Shown piece after piece: positions 45,260 through 53,761 of a stretch of DNA of 64,000 nt; the stretch's first letter is position 1, and every line of letters starts with the position of its first letter. The notes beneath the pieces were generated by a model. The model saw nothing but the letters and a program-made list of their open reading frames with translations. It had not been told where the DNA came from and did no database searches. The DNA is taken from assembly GCA_903878805.1 (NCBI GenBank), contig CAIRJF010000033.1, positions 41,606 to 105,605 of the forward strand, in the 5' to 3' direction. Made by a program: the position numbers and the translations under genes. The DNA comes from an uncultured Verrucomicrobia subdivision 3 bacterium. GTDB lineage: Bacteria; Verrucomicrobiota; Verrucomicrobiia; Limisphaerales; UBA11358.

Positions 45260-46411
45260 GTGAAAAGTCTTATCCAGTTCACAGCCCTCGTTGCATTTTT
45301 CGGCGGCCTAGTTTTTTCAACCAACGCCGGGTTCTCCAACATTTACATTTGGGGTGATACGCTTTCCACCACCACCACGAACGGCGTCACGGGTTCGCAG
45401 ACAAATTTATATTATGGCGGCAAGCTGCGCTTTTCCAATGGGCGAACCTGGGTGGAAGTGATGGCACAACGTCAAGGCTTGGGTGCTAATTCCATCACAA
45501 ACGCAAATTGGGATTACTCCAGTAATAATTTGTCTTACTACTACCATTTGAGTTCCAACGTCGTCACGGATCTCAAAACCTTCAACGCTCCCGCCAACGC
45601 CTCCAATTGCCTGTTCGTTGTCTGGGTGGCTAACGCAGATTTTGTCGCTGGCATGCTGACTTATGGCAAACCCGACAGCGGAACCAATATCGGAACGTGG
45701 ACGACTAACATTAATTTGAATCTGACCAATCATTTCAACATCATCACTAACCTTTACGCTAAAGGCTGCCGCACCTTGGTCGCGCCCAATGCAGCAGATG
45801 TCACCACCACCCCGCAATTTAATGGATCGGGCGCGGCCTATCGCGCCTTTGTGCGTCAGCGTATTATCAGCTTCAACACTAACTACGCGGCCATGCTCAA
45901 ACAGTTTTCCACCAACACAAACTATCCCGGCCTGACAATTTGTGCCCCGGACATTTTCTCGCTGTTGGATGATGTCGAAACTAATGCTGCAACCTACGGC
46001 CTGACCAATGCACTCAATACCAGCGGCCAGATCAGCTCTGTCCTTGCAACTGCGTCGCTCTCGCCGTGGGCGCTGAACGGTCCGGGCACCAATTATATTT
46101 TTTGGGATTCTGTGGGCGACCCGACGGCGAAAATGGGCGAAGTCATCGCCGACACCGTTCAACAAAGCCTTTCGCCTGTGCAATTCAGCGGGCTTACGCA
46201 AGTCGGCAGCAGCAACCGGTTGGATGTGGTCAATATGCCCATCGGCATGAGCGGCTCCGTCCAGTCCGCCACCAATCTCACGCAGGCAAACTGGTTGACC
46301 AACAGCCCCGGTTTCACCGGCACGAATGTAGTGCAGTCGGTTTTCGTTCCCGCCAGCGGCGCGCAGAATTTTTACCGGCTGCAATTTCCGTGGCAGTGGA
46401 CGTGGCCGTGA
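45260..46411 (+). CDS. Exported GDSL-like protein with degenerate catalytic residues
   Basis: GTG 45260, preceded by GGGGCAG, gives 383 residues and a clean signal peptide (FTALVAFFGGLVFSTNAG). The mature N-terminus reads FSNIYIWGDTLSTTTT, which aligns with block I of SGNH/GDSL hydrolases but has Thr in place of the nucleophile Ser (Thr34). VVWVANADFVAGM resembles the GxND block. Block V appears as FWDSVGDPTAKMGEVIAD, without the DxxHP histidine. The C-terminal ~80 residues (GSVQSATNLTQANWLTNSP through NFYRLQF) form the tail domain common in secreted proteins of this phylum. It is probably a secreted non-enzymatic or repurposed member. Upstream starts in the same frame lack a signal. Confidence 0.7.
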   Translation: MKSLIQFTALVAFFGGLVFSTNAGFSNIYIWGDTLSTTTTNGVTGSQTNLYYGGKLRFSNGRTWVEVMAQRQGLGANSITNANWDYSSNNLSYYYHLSSNVVTDLKTFNAPANASNCLFVVWVANADFVAGMLTYGKPDSGTNIGTWTTNINLNLTNHFNIITNLYAKGCRTLVAPNAADVTTTPQFNGSGAAYRAFVRQRIISFNTNYAAMLKQFSTNTNYPGLTICAPDIFSLLDDVETNAATYGLTNALNTSGQISSVLATASLSPWALNGPGTNYIFWDSVGDPTAKMGEVIADTVQQSLSPVQFSGLTQVGSSNRLDVVNMPIGMSGSVQSATNLTQANWLTNSPGFTGTNVVQSVFVPASGAQNFYRLQFPWQWTWP

Positions 46412-46426
46412 TTTCTTCCGGCTGAA

Positions 46427-47482
46427 TTATTTCTTCAGCGTTTCGTAACCCCAGCGCAGCATCCGCTCGGTCGCTTCCCAGCCGATGCATGAATCCGTGA
46501 TGCTCACGCCGTAGCGCAATTCGGAAATATTTTTCGGAATCGGTTGGTTACCTTCGTTGATGTGGCTTTCAACCATCAGGCCGATGAGCGATTTCGTGCC
46601 GCCCGTGCGTTGCGCCACGACGCTATGCCAGACATCTTCCTGCTTGGCGAATTTCTTTTCCGAGTTCGCGTGGCTGCAATCCACCATCAACACGGGCGGC
46701 AATTTTTCGGAAATTAATTTCGCTTCCGCCGCCGCGATGCTCGCCGCGTCGTAGTTCGTCATCGCGCGGCCACCGCGCAAGACGACGTGCGCGTGCGGGT
46801 TGCCGCTTGTGCGGACGATGCTCGTCGCGCCGTCCTCGTTCATGCCGAGAAAACTATGCGGATGCCGCGTCGCGCCCATCGCGTCAATCGCCACCTGCAA
46901 ACTGCCGTCGGTAGAATTTTTCAAACCTACGGGCATGGACAGGCCGCTCGCCATTTCGCGATGCGTCTGCGATTCCGTGGTGCGCGCGCCAATCGCCGCC
47001 CAGGTAATTAAATCCGCGATGTATTGCGGCACAATCGGGTCAAGAAATTCCGTCGCCGCCGGCAAACCCATGCCGACAATTTGTAGCAACAATTGCCGCG
47101 CGCGCTTCAAGCCGGCTTCGATGTCCTGCGAACCATCAAGATGCGGATCGTTGATGAGACCTTTCCAGCCAATCGTGGTGCGCGGTTTTTCAAAATACAC
47201 GCGCATGACGATTTCCATTTTGTCGGCAAATTCCTTTTGCAACTTGCTCAAACGCGTCGCGTATTCGAGCGCGGATTTTTCATCGTGAATCGAGCATGGC
47301 CCAATGACGACAAGCAAACGCGGGTCTTCCTGATTCAAGATGCGGACGATGCGTTCGCGCGATTGCGCGACGGTGGCGTTCACCGCTTCCGGCGTCGGCG
47401 CGAGCGCCCGCAACGCGCGGGGCGAGAGCAACGGGACGATTTCTTTGACGTGCAGATCCTGCGTGCGATACATGGAGTTCAT
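46427..47482 (-). CDS. aroG: 3-Deoxy-7-phosphoheptulonate synthase (type I DAHP synthase)
   Basis: First step of aromatic amino-acid synthesis, joining PEP and erythrose-4-phosphate. The start is ATG 47482 (or 47473), giving 351 residues as in AroF/G/H. Signatures are LLVVIGPCSIHDEKSALEYA, MRVYFEKPRTTIGWKGLIND, AATEFLDPIVPQYIADLITW, AIGARTTESQTHREMASGLS, VDCSHANSEKKF and GLMVESHINEGNQ. The specific isozyme and feedback amino acid cannot be told. It is convergent with the GDSL-like gene (15 bp) and divergent from the large conserved gene at 47568. Confidence 0.95.
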   Translation of the reverse strand: MNSMYRTQDLHVKEIVPLLSPRALRALAPTPEAVNATVAQSRERIVRILNQEDPRLLVVIGPCSIHDEKSALEYATRLSKLQKEFADKMEIVMRVYFEKPRTTIGWKGLINDPHLDGSQDIEAGLKRARQLLLQIVGMGLPAATEFLDPIVPQYIADLITWAAIGARTTESQTHREMASGLSMPVGLKNSTDGSLQVAIDAMGATRHPHSFLGMNEDGATSIVRTSGNPHAHVVLRGGRAMTNYDAASIAAAEAKLISEKLPPVLMVDCSHANSEKKFAKQEDVWHSVVAQRTGGTKSLIGLMVESHINEGNQPIPKNISELRYGVSITDSCIGWEATERMLRWGYETLKK

Positions 47483-47567
47483 TGTAGCAAAGAAGTCTTG
47501 CGCGAAAAGCCGAAACGCATCTTGTTGGACAGCCGCGCGATTTTGTGTATGGTGTTTCCACAAGGAT

Positions 47568-48992
47568 ATGAGCACGGAAAAACTTAACACCGGCCAGAAG
47601 GCGCTCCAGATCAACCTCGACGCGAAACGCTACGGCACGTTCGCGGAAATCGGCGCGGGGCAGGAAGTGGCGCGCTGGTTTTTTCACGTCGGCAAAGCGT
47701 CGGGCACGGTGGCCAAAACTATTTCCGCCTATGACATGGCCATCAGCGACGCAATTTATGGGGCGGCGGAACGTTATGTCAGCCGGAAGCGTTTGCAGGC
47801 GATGCTCGACCATGAATTTGAACTGCTGCTGAAACGCCTCGACAAAACGCGCGGTGACAAATCCACATTCTTCGCTTTCGCCAACACCGTGGCGACCAAA
47901 CAAGGTGCGAAACCCGGCATGGAAGAAGGCCAAGGCTGGCTCGGCATAAAATTTCAAGTCCATCCGCACGGCGATCCTTCCACCATCATCATCCACGTCC
48001 GGCTGCTCGATTGGGAAACGCCGCGTCAGCAGGAAACGGTCGGCATCATCGGCGTGAATTTGATTCACGGCGCCTTTTATCAGTCCACCGAACCAACAAA
48101 ACTTATCGGCTCGCTGCTTGACGGCCTGACCAGCCAGCGCGTGGAAGTGGACATGATAAAATTTTCCGGCCCCGCCTTCACCGGTGTGGACAATCGTCTG
48201 ATGGCGCTTCAGCTCGTCGAGCAATGGCTGACCGAAGCGGCGATGTTCACTGCCAACGGCGAGACCGTAATTCCCGGCGAACTGCTTTACAAAAAACCCG
48301 TCCTGCTCGAACGCGGCAGTTTCCGTCCCATCACCAATCCGATGTTCGACATGATGGAACGCGCGCAGGAACAATTCATCCAAGAACCCGCGCTCGCCGG
48401 CGAAACGCCCGTCGCCATGTTCGAGATGACGCTGCGCCAGTTGCAGGTCGGCGACGCGATTGACCACCGCGATTTTCTTGATCGCGTGGACACGCTCGGT
48501 GCGCTCGGCAAGCCCGTGATGATCTCCAATTTTCTCCGCTATCACCGGCTCATCAGCTACCTTTCGCGCCAGACGCAGAAGCCCATTGGTTTGCCCATCG
48601 GCCTCGTGCGCCTGCGCGACGTGCTGGACGAAAAATTTTACACCGACCTGCCCGGCGGACTCATGGAATCCCTCGGCCAGTTGTTCAAAAACGGCGCGAA
48701 GCTCTACGTCTATCCCTCGCTCGACAAAAAAACCGGCAAGCTCTTCACCGTGGAAAATCTCGACGTCGCGCCGCACCTGCGCCATCTCTATCAACATTTG
48801 GTAGATAACAAATTCATCGTGGACATCACCAACTACAACGCTGACGCGCTGAAGATTTATTCCGGCGAAGTGCTGGCAAAAATCCATTCCGGCGACGAGG
48901 CCTTGAGCAAACTCATCCCGCCGCAAATTTTTGAAGTCATCAAGGCCAAGCAGCTTTTCGGCTGGGGACAAAAAGCGGCGGCAACCGTTTGA
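47568..48992 (+). CDS. Large conserved protein of unknown function
   Basis: The 474-residue protein starts at ATG 47568 with AAGGA just upstream. No signal peptide or convincing membrane segment is present. The sequence reads as a compact, well-conserved cytoplasmic enzyme-like protein: LQINLDAKRYGTFAEIGAGQ, EVARWFFHVGKASGTVAKTI, SAYDMAISDAIYGAAERYVS, FAFANTVATKQG and, near the end, PLGLVRLRDVLDEKFYTDLP-like composition. I recall close relatives across many phyla, often labelled with unsupported names, but no demonstrated activity. I see no Walker, SAM or other standard motif. It is divergent from DAHP synthase with an 85-bp shared upstream region. An antisense reading of the same stretch is longer but lacks family character. 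Confidence 0.75.
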   Translation: MSTEKLNTGQKALQINLDAKRYGTFAEIGAGQEVARWFFHVGKASGTVAKTISAYDMAISDAIYGAAERYVSRKRLQAMLDHEFELLLKRLDKTRGDKSTFFAFANTVATKQGAKPGMEEGQGWLGIKFQVHPHGDPSTIIIHVRLLDWETPRQQETVGIIGVNLIHGAFYQSTEPTKLIGSLLDGLTSQRVEVDMIKFSGPAFTGVDNRLMALQLVEQWLTEAAMFTANGETVIPGELLYKKPVLLERGSFRPITNPMFDMMERAQEQFIQEPALAGETPVAMFEMTLRQLQVGDAIDHRDFLDRVDTLGALGKPVMISNFLRYHRLISYLSRQTQKPIGLPIGLVRLRDVLDEKFYTDLPGGLMESLGQLFKNGAKLYVYPSLDKKTGKLFTVENLDVAPHLRHLYQHLVDNKFIVDITNYNADALKIYSGEVLAKIHSGDEALSKLIPPQIFEVIKAKQLFGWGQKAAATV

Positions 48993-49055
48993 AGCTGCCG
49001 GCCGTGTGGCCAACTTTTTCTCGACAACCGGCGGCGGCAGTAGCAATGTCAAAAT

Positions 49056-49646
49056 ATGAAACCGCAAGTCAAACCGTCATTTTCTCCCGCGAGTTCGCGC
49101 TTGGCGCGACAGGTTTGCCAGCTTTGTGCCGTCGTGATTTTTTCCGTTGCCGCCACTTCGTTGTCCGCCGCTGATTTCACCAATGCCTACGCCAGTTGGA
49201 TCAAGCCATGGGCAGACCGTCCCGCCACCAGCCCGGCGCTGGAAACTCCGTTGAAACTGATTATCAGCAACGTGCGCGGCGAAACCAACGCAGATGCCGT
49301 GGTGGCCATGACACCGATGGAACGCCTCAATGTCGCCTATCACATCCAAGTGTCCGCCACCGAGGTCGCCACCAATGGCGGCTTCCGCAGCTACATCGTC
49401 TCCAACACTGACGCGCGGACAGGCGACGTGCGCTGGCTCTCGCCAAACGAAATTGGTCAGCTCGACGAATTGATTTCCATTTTGCCGGAAGATAATTCCC
49501 AACTGCCGCCCGCCGGCAACCGCATCGTCTTTCAATTCCGCGCTGACGGCCAATGGCGCATCCGCGTGTATGACGGAAACAATCTGCCACCGGAAGCACA
49601 CGCCATCCTGAACCTGCTCGCCAAGCCTTACGCCAAATTATTTTGA
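49056..49646 (+). CDS. Exported protein of unknown function
   Basis: The 196-residue product has a signal peptide (hydrophobic core QLCAVVIFSVAATSLSA) after a basic, Ser-rich n-region, so it is probably periplasmic. The mature part has no motif I recognise. It contains MTPMERLNVAYHIQVSATEV, SNTDARTGDVRWLSPNEIGQ and QFRADGQWRIRVYDGNNLPP, a pattern of short beta-strands. It is convergent with the ABC ATPase gene, overlapping its end by 9 bp. Confidence 0.6.
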   Translation: MKPQVKPSFSPASSRLARQVCQLCAVVIFSVAATSLSAADFTNAYASWIKPWADRPATSPALETPLKLIISNVRGETNADAVVAMTPMERLNVAYHIQVSATEVATNGGFRSYIVSNTDARTGDVRWLSPNEIGQLDELISILPEDNSQLPPAGNRIVFQFRADGQWRIRVYDGNNLPPEAHAILNLLAKPYAKLF

Positions 49647-50405
49647 CGCGTGCGCGGGGTTTTGCAGCCGCATCGCGTAACGTCCACGGCTGAATCCCAA
49701 CTTCATCTGCGCCGCAAATGCCGCCGACAAATTTTTTGAAGTCATCACGGATTTTTTATTTCCCGCCACCAGCACCGCGCCATTTTTCAAAATCAAAACG
49801 TGTGAAAACACCGGCATCATTTCTTCGACGTGGTGCGTCACCAAAACCATCGTCGGCGAATTTTTCTTTTGGCCGAGGCGCTGGATAAATTGGAGAAAAT
49901 GCTCGCGCGCCGCCGGATCCAGCCCGGCGCACGGCTCGTCCAGAATCAAAACCCGCTGGCGTTCACCTTGCGAGAGCACGCCCCATTGGCGATTGGCTAA
50001 GTGTTCGCACTCGACCCGCCTTAATTGTTGCTGCGTCTTTGCTTTATCGGTGCGGCTCAGCCGCCCCCAAAAATCTATCATGGCGTATTTGCCGCTCGCG
50101 ACGGTTTCCAGCGCCGGTTCGTCGTCCGCCATCATCTGGCGCACGGACGAACTGACGAGACCGATTTTCTTCCGCAACTCGCGCCAGTCGGATTCGCCAT
50201 AAGTTTCGCCCAGCACGGAAATTTCTCCGCTAGTCGGCATGAGATAGCCGGTGAGCGCGCTCAACAAAGAAGTTTTCCCCGATCCGTTCGCGCCCAGAAT
50301 CACCCAGTGTTCACCACGCTGAACACGCCAGTTCACATCGCGCAATATCACCGTGCCACTCCGCTCAATGTGCAGATTGGTGACTTCAAGAATTGGCTTC
50401 GTCAT
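49638..50405 (-). CDS. ABC transporter ATP-binding protein lacking the signature-to-Walker-B segment
   Basis: ATG 50405 gives 255 residues of ModF/YlmA-like ABC ATPase. Walker A is GANGSGKTS (~38-46), the Q-loop region is KKIGLVSSSVRQMM, and the signature is LSQGERQRV (~144-152). Walker B, LILDEPCAGLDP, follows after only a few residues. In ordinary ABC domains about 12-17 residues (typically an IARAL... helix) separate these motifs, so an in-frame deletion of roughly that size is likely. The switch His is in VLVTHHVEEMMP. No permease gene is adjacent. The product is probably non-functional unless it has taken another role. Confidence 0.85.
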   Translation of the reverse strand: MTKPILEVTNLHIERSGTVILRDVNWRVQRGEHWVILGANGSGKTSLLSALTGYLMPTSGEISVLGETYGESDWRELRKKIGLVSSSVRQMMADDEPALETVASGKYAMIDFWGRLSRTDKAKTQQQLRRVECEHLANRQWGVLSQGERQRVLILDEPCAGLDPAAREHFLQFIQRLGQKKNSPTMVLVTHHVEEMMPVFSHVLILKNGAVLVAGNKKSVMTSKNLSAAFAAQMKLGFSRGRYAMRLQNPAHASK

Positions 50406-50424
50406 TTTCACTGGAAAGATTTTG

Positions 50425-50483
50425 CCACAGAGGCACCGAGTTCACCGAGAAAATTAAACTTTGCGCGCTCTGTGTTTTGGTGG
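50425..50483. repeat. Dispersed palindromic repeat
   Basis: CCACAGAGGCACCGAG (50425-50440) pairs with CTCTGTGTTTTGGTGG (50468-50483), 14 of 16 positions counting G-T pairs. It fills the gap between the TPR-like gene and the ABC ATPase. This is the CCACAGAGGCAC/CTCTGTG class of intergenic palindrome. Confidence 0.6.
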
Positions 50484-50489
50484 TCGCGA

Positions 50490-51062
50490 TCAAAATTGTG
50501 CTATCTCCGACCACAGTGGTTGCAAATCATCGTCCGCCAACGCCATTTTCTTGATGACATCTTTTTTGCCCGCGTTGATCGCACGGTGCAACCAAGTCCG
50601 CGCACTGTCGAGCTGCTCCATCTGGCACGCGTAACACGACAAGTTGTAGGCGATGACCGGTTCCGCCGGAAATTTTTTCGCGGCGGGCAGCAGCGCATCC
50701 CATGCTTGCGACAAACCGCCATCGCACACGCGGCGCAACGCATACGCACGATGCAGCCAGCCGGAAGATTCTTCGGGCGCGGTTTGTAATTCCAGTTCCG
50801 CAATCGTCAGCGCGTCCTTCCAACGCTGGTCATGCGCGCAAATCGTCCAGCGCACTTCGAGCACGTCAGAATGAATTTGATTTAAGGCGGAAATCTTTTC
50901 CAGCTCCGCGCGCGCATCGTCCGCACAGCCCAGCCCAAGCCAGCCGATGGCGGCGTCGAGATAATGTGAGTCAGGCGGTCCGAGCGTATGCACACGAATA
51001 GGAAACCGCTTGCTCGCCCGCTTGGCAAGCGGTTGTGACCTGGAAATTTCCCGCAGTTGCAA
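50490..51062 (-). CDS. Small TPR-like protein
   Basis: The 190-residue protein has TPR-like helix pairs: YLDAAIGWLGLGCADDARAE, VRWTICAHDQRWKDALTIAE, WLHRAYALRRVCDGGLSQAW and YNLSCYACQMEQLDSARTWL. No signal is present, so it is cytoplasmic. The start may be further in than 51062, because the first ~25 residues are basic and not repeat-like. Function unknown. It is divergent from the dienelactone hydrolase gene with 31 bp between. Confidence 0.7.
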   Translation of the reverse strand: MQLREISRSQPLAKRASKRFPIRVHTLGPPDSHYLDAAIGWLGLGCADDARAELEKISALNQIHSDVLEVRWTICAHDQRWKDALTIAELELQTAPEESSGWLHRAYALRRVCDGGLSQAWDALLPAAKKFPAEPVIAYNLSCYACQMEQLDSARTWLHRAINAGKKDVIKKMALADDDLQPLWSEIAQF

Positions 51063-51093
51063 ACCGCGCAGAGTCGGTTAATTTGGCTGCGTT

Positions 51094-51867
51094 ATGAAAA
51101 AAGTTCTACCATTTCTGATGGCGGCGGCTTGCGCCGTGTCCGCTCACGCCAAACTTGTGACCAAGACAATTGAATACAAACAAGGCGACACGACGCTCGA
51201 AGGTTATCTCGCTTATGATGATTCGTTTTCCGGCAAGCGCCCTGGTGTGCTTATCGTGCATCAATGGATGGGCTTGACCGACTACGAAGAGAATCGTGCC
51301 GCGATGCTCGCGAACCTCGGCTACGTCGCGTTCTGCGCCGACATTTATGGCAAAGGCATTCGCCCGCAGAACTACAAAGAAGCGGGAGCCGAAGCGACGA
51401 AATATAAAACCGACCGCGCCCTGCTTCGTTCACGCGTCAATGCTGGGTTGGATGAATTGAAGAAATGCGACTTGGTGGACACGAAACACGTCGCCGCCAT
51501 CGGCTATTGTTTTGGTGGCACAACGGTGATTGAGCTCGCCCGCAGCGGCGCGGAATTGAATGGGATTGTTAGTTTTCACGGCGGATTAGATTCGCCCACG
51601 CCCGCTGATGGCAAAAATATCAAATGCAAAGTGCTCGTGTGCCACGGCGCGGACGATCCGTTTGAGAAGCCGGAAGACCTCACGGCTTTTGAAAAAGAAA
51701 TGCGCGATGCCGATGTGGATTGGCGGCTCATCAAATACGGCGGCGCGGTGCACAGCTTCACGCAACCGATGGCCGACGGCAGTTTGCCCGGCGCGAAATA
51801 TAACGAGCGCGCCGACAAACGTTCGTGGGCGGACATGAAATCGTTCTTTGCCGAAATTTTTAATTAA
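51094..51867 (+). CDS. Exported dienelactone-hydrolase-family protein
   Basis: The 257-residue product has a signal peptide (MKKVLPFLMAAACAVSAHA), so it is periplasmic or exported. The alpha/beta hydrolase core has GVLIVHQWMGLTDYEENRAA, the Cys nucleophile elbow IGYCFGGTTVIE, the catalytic Asp in VCHGADDPFEKPED, and the catalytic His in GGAVHSFTQPMAD. This Cys-Asp-His triad defines the dienelactone hydrolase family. The natural substrate is unknown; an aromatic ring-cleavage role is not supported by neighbours. It is followed at 6 bp by rsmD on the same strand. Confidence 0.9.
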   Translation: MKKVLPFLMAAACAVSAHAKLVTKTIEYKQGDTTLEGYLAYDDSFSGKRPGVLIVHQWMGLTDYEENRAAMLANLGYVAFCADIYGKGIRPQNYKEAGAEATKYKTDRALLRSRVNAGLDELKKCDLVDTKHVAAIGYCFGGTTVIELARSGAELNGIVSFHGGLDSPTPADGKNIKCKVLVCHGADDPFEKPEDLTAFEKEMRDADVDWRLIKYGGAVHSFTQPMADGSLPGAKYNERADKRSWADMKSFFAEIFN

Positions 51868-51872
51868 ACTTC

Positions 51873-52445
51873 ATGCGTATCACCGGCGGCAACGCAGCGC
51901 GGCGGATTTTGAAAGTTCCCAAAGGACTCGACGTTCGTCCCACGCCTGATTTGGTCAAGCAGGCCGTCTTCAATTCGCTTGGCGCGCGCGTGGTGGACGC
52001 ACGCGTGCTCGAATTATTTGCCGGCAGCGGCGCGTTGAGTTTGGAATGTCTGAGTCGCGGTGCGGCTTCCGTTTTGTGCATCGAAAAGTCGCATCGCCAC
52101 GCGGAATTTATCCGCAGCAACGCGGCCGCGGCGGGCTATGGTGAAATTTTGGAGACACGCACGCAGGATGTTTTTCCCGCGATTAAACAACTCGTGGAAA
52201 GCGGCAAGCAGTTTGATTTGATTCTGGCCGACCCGCCTTACGGCGAAAAAAATGTGAACCGTCGTTCTACTTCACTCGCCCAACAATTGCTCGACGATAT
52301 TAGTCTGCCAAAGTTGCTCGCGCCCGGCGGAAGGTTGATGATTGGCCATACGAAACGCGACACGCTGGAGCTCGTCGCGCCGTGGACAGAAGTGAAAATG
52401 CTCAAGCACGGCGACACCGTGATGCGCTTTTTGGAATTGGCCTAA
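51873..52445 (+). CDS. rsmD: 16S rRNA m2G966 methyltransferase
   Basis: SAM-dependent N2-guanine methyltransferase acting on small-subunit assembly intermediates. The 190-residue product shows MRITGGNAARRILKVPKG, RPTPDLVKQAVFNSLG, motif I VLELFAGSGALSLECLSRG and the catalytic motif LILADPPYGEK. The stop codon overlaps that of the convergent obg gene by 4 bp (52442-52445). Confidence 0.95.
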   Translation: MRITGGNAARRILKVPKGLDVRPTPDLVKQAVFNSLGARVVDARVLELFAGSGALSLECLSRGAASVLCIEKSHRHAEFIRSNAAAAGYGEILETRTQDVFPAIKQLVESGKQFDLILADPPYGEKNVNRRSTSLAQQLLDDISLPKLLAPGGRLMIGHTKRDTLELVAPWTEVKMLKHGDTVMRFLELA

Positions 52446-53641
52446 ACTTTTTCCGCCGCCTCAACCGCCTCGCGAATCGTCAGCTTGAATTTTTCCAAGC
52501 CTTGATCAAACGCAGCCGAGATGGGCAGCACGGAAACTTTTTTGTTTTTCTTTTTGAACTCCTTCAGATTTTTTTCCGCAACGGCTTCGTCCATTTTGTT
52601 CGCCACGACGAGGCGATTTTTTTCCAGCAGCGCCGGATCGTAAAGTTCCAATTCCTTGAGCAGTTGCTTGTAATCGTCCCACGGCTTGCGATTGTCCGTG
52701 CCCGCCATGTCAAGGAGCAGCACGATAATTTTGCAACGCTCGATGTGGCGGAGAAATTCGTGGCCGAGGCCGACGTTGTTGTGCGCGCCTTCGATGAGTC
52801 CCGGCACGTCGCAAACGGTGAGTCGCTTCCAATCGGCGTATTCCAAAATGCCGACCTGCGGCGTCAGCGTCGTGAACGGATACGCCGCAATTTTCGGACG
52901 CGCGCGCGAAATCGCCGTGAGTAAAGTGGACTTGCCCGCGTTCGGATAACCGACGAGACCGATTTCCGCCATGATGCGGAGTTCCAAAAGAAATTCGCCT
53001 TCCGTGCCGGGTTCGCCCGGCTGCGCGAAGCGCGGCGTCTGGTGGCGCGCGGTGGCAAAATTGCGATTACCCAGTCCGCCGCGACCGCCTTTGCACAAAA
53101 CAAATTGCTGACCATGGGTTGTGAGGTCGGCGACGAGCGTGCCTTTGTTTTCAATGCCGTCCGGTGTTTCTTCGTCTTCCGGTTCCTTGCTCAAATCAAT
53201 TTCCAATGCCGATTTCCCCTGCGACGTGCGGAAGAGCGGACGCTTACCGGTGCTCGTGCCGAGCATCATGTTTTCGCTTTGCTCTTCGTCTTCTTCCTCG
53301 TCGTCATCGCGGCGCATTTTCTTCTCGATGGGCGGCGTGGTGTCCTTGAGTTGCCACACCAGCGTGCCGCACGGAACTTTGACGATGAGATCTTTTCCCG
53401 CGTGACCGTCCATGCCTTTGCCCATGCCGCCTTCACCGCCGAGCGCAATGAGACGTGGAACGTAATACTGCTGGATGAGATTGTTCAGGTCGTGATCGGC
53501 CTGAAGAATAACGCTGCCACCGCGTCCGCCGTTGCCGCCGCTCGGTCCGCCCTTGGTGATGTAAGCCTCGCGATGAAACGCGACCGCGCCCTTACCGCCG
53601 TGGCCGGCCTGCGCGTAGATTTTTATTTCGTCAATGAACAT
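52442..53641 (-). CDS. obg: GTPase Obg, with acidic insertion and no C-terminal domain
   Basis: Ribosome-assembly GTPase. The 399-residue product has the glycine-rich Obg fold at the N-terminus (QAGHGGKGAVAFHREAYITK, GGPSGGNGGRGGSV, GGEGGMGKGMDGHAGKD). The G domain has GYPNAGKSTLL, the YPFTTLTPQVG switch, DVPGLIEGAHNNVGLG and NKMDE. Residues ~101-164 are an extra, highly acidic segment (MRRDDDEEEDEEQSENMM and after) inserted between CGTLVWQLKD and ADLTTHGQ, where the normal protein has a short hairpin. It ends soon after the G domain (VLPISAAFDQGLEKFK), so the OCT domain of other Obg proteins is missing. Confidence 0.96.
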   Translation of the reverse strand: MFIDEIKIYAQAGHGGKGAVAFHREAYITKGGPSGGNGGRGGSVILQADHDLNNLIQQYYVPRLIALGGEGGMGKGMDGHAGKDLIVKVPCGTLVWQLKDTTPPIEKKMRRDDDEEEDEEQSENMMLGTSTGKRPLFRTSQGKSALEIDLSKEPEDEETPDGIENKGTLVADLTTHGQQFVLCKGGRGGLGNRNFATARHQTPRFAQPGEPGTEGEFLLELRIMAEIGLVGYPNAGKSTLLTAISRARPKIAAYPFTTLTPQVGILEYADWKRLTVCDVPGLIEGAHNNVGLGHEFLRHIERCKIIVLLLDMAGTDNRKPWDDYKQLLKELELYDPALLEKNRLVVANKMDEAVAEKNLKEFKKKNKKVSVLPISAAFDQGLEKFKLTIREAVEAAEKV

Positions 53642-53715
53642 GAAATTGTTGCGTCGTTAAAATTTTGAATCGCCAAGTTGGTTTAACTATTCACCATTCC
53701 AGCCTTCAACGACAA

Positions 53716-53744
53716 TAAAAAAGGCGAGGCGCTTGGCCTCGCCT
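53716..53744 (-). terminator. Intrinsic terminator after rplU-rpmA
   Basis: AGGCGAGGC (53722-53730) pairs with GCCTCGCCT (53736-53744), followed on the minus strand by TTTTTTA. It lies 18 bp past the rpmA stop and separates the ribosomal-protein genes from obg. Confidence 0.85.
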
Positions 53745-53761
53745 GAAAGCGATTGCTCGCC

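Noticed and set aside
47280..49067. Minus-strand frame of 595 codons
   Set aside because: It lies opposite the conserved plus-strand gene at 47568-48992 and across the DAHP synthase start. It is Arg/His/Phe-rich with no family motif, as expected of an antisense shadow in GC-rich DNA.
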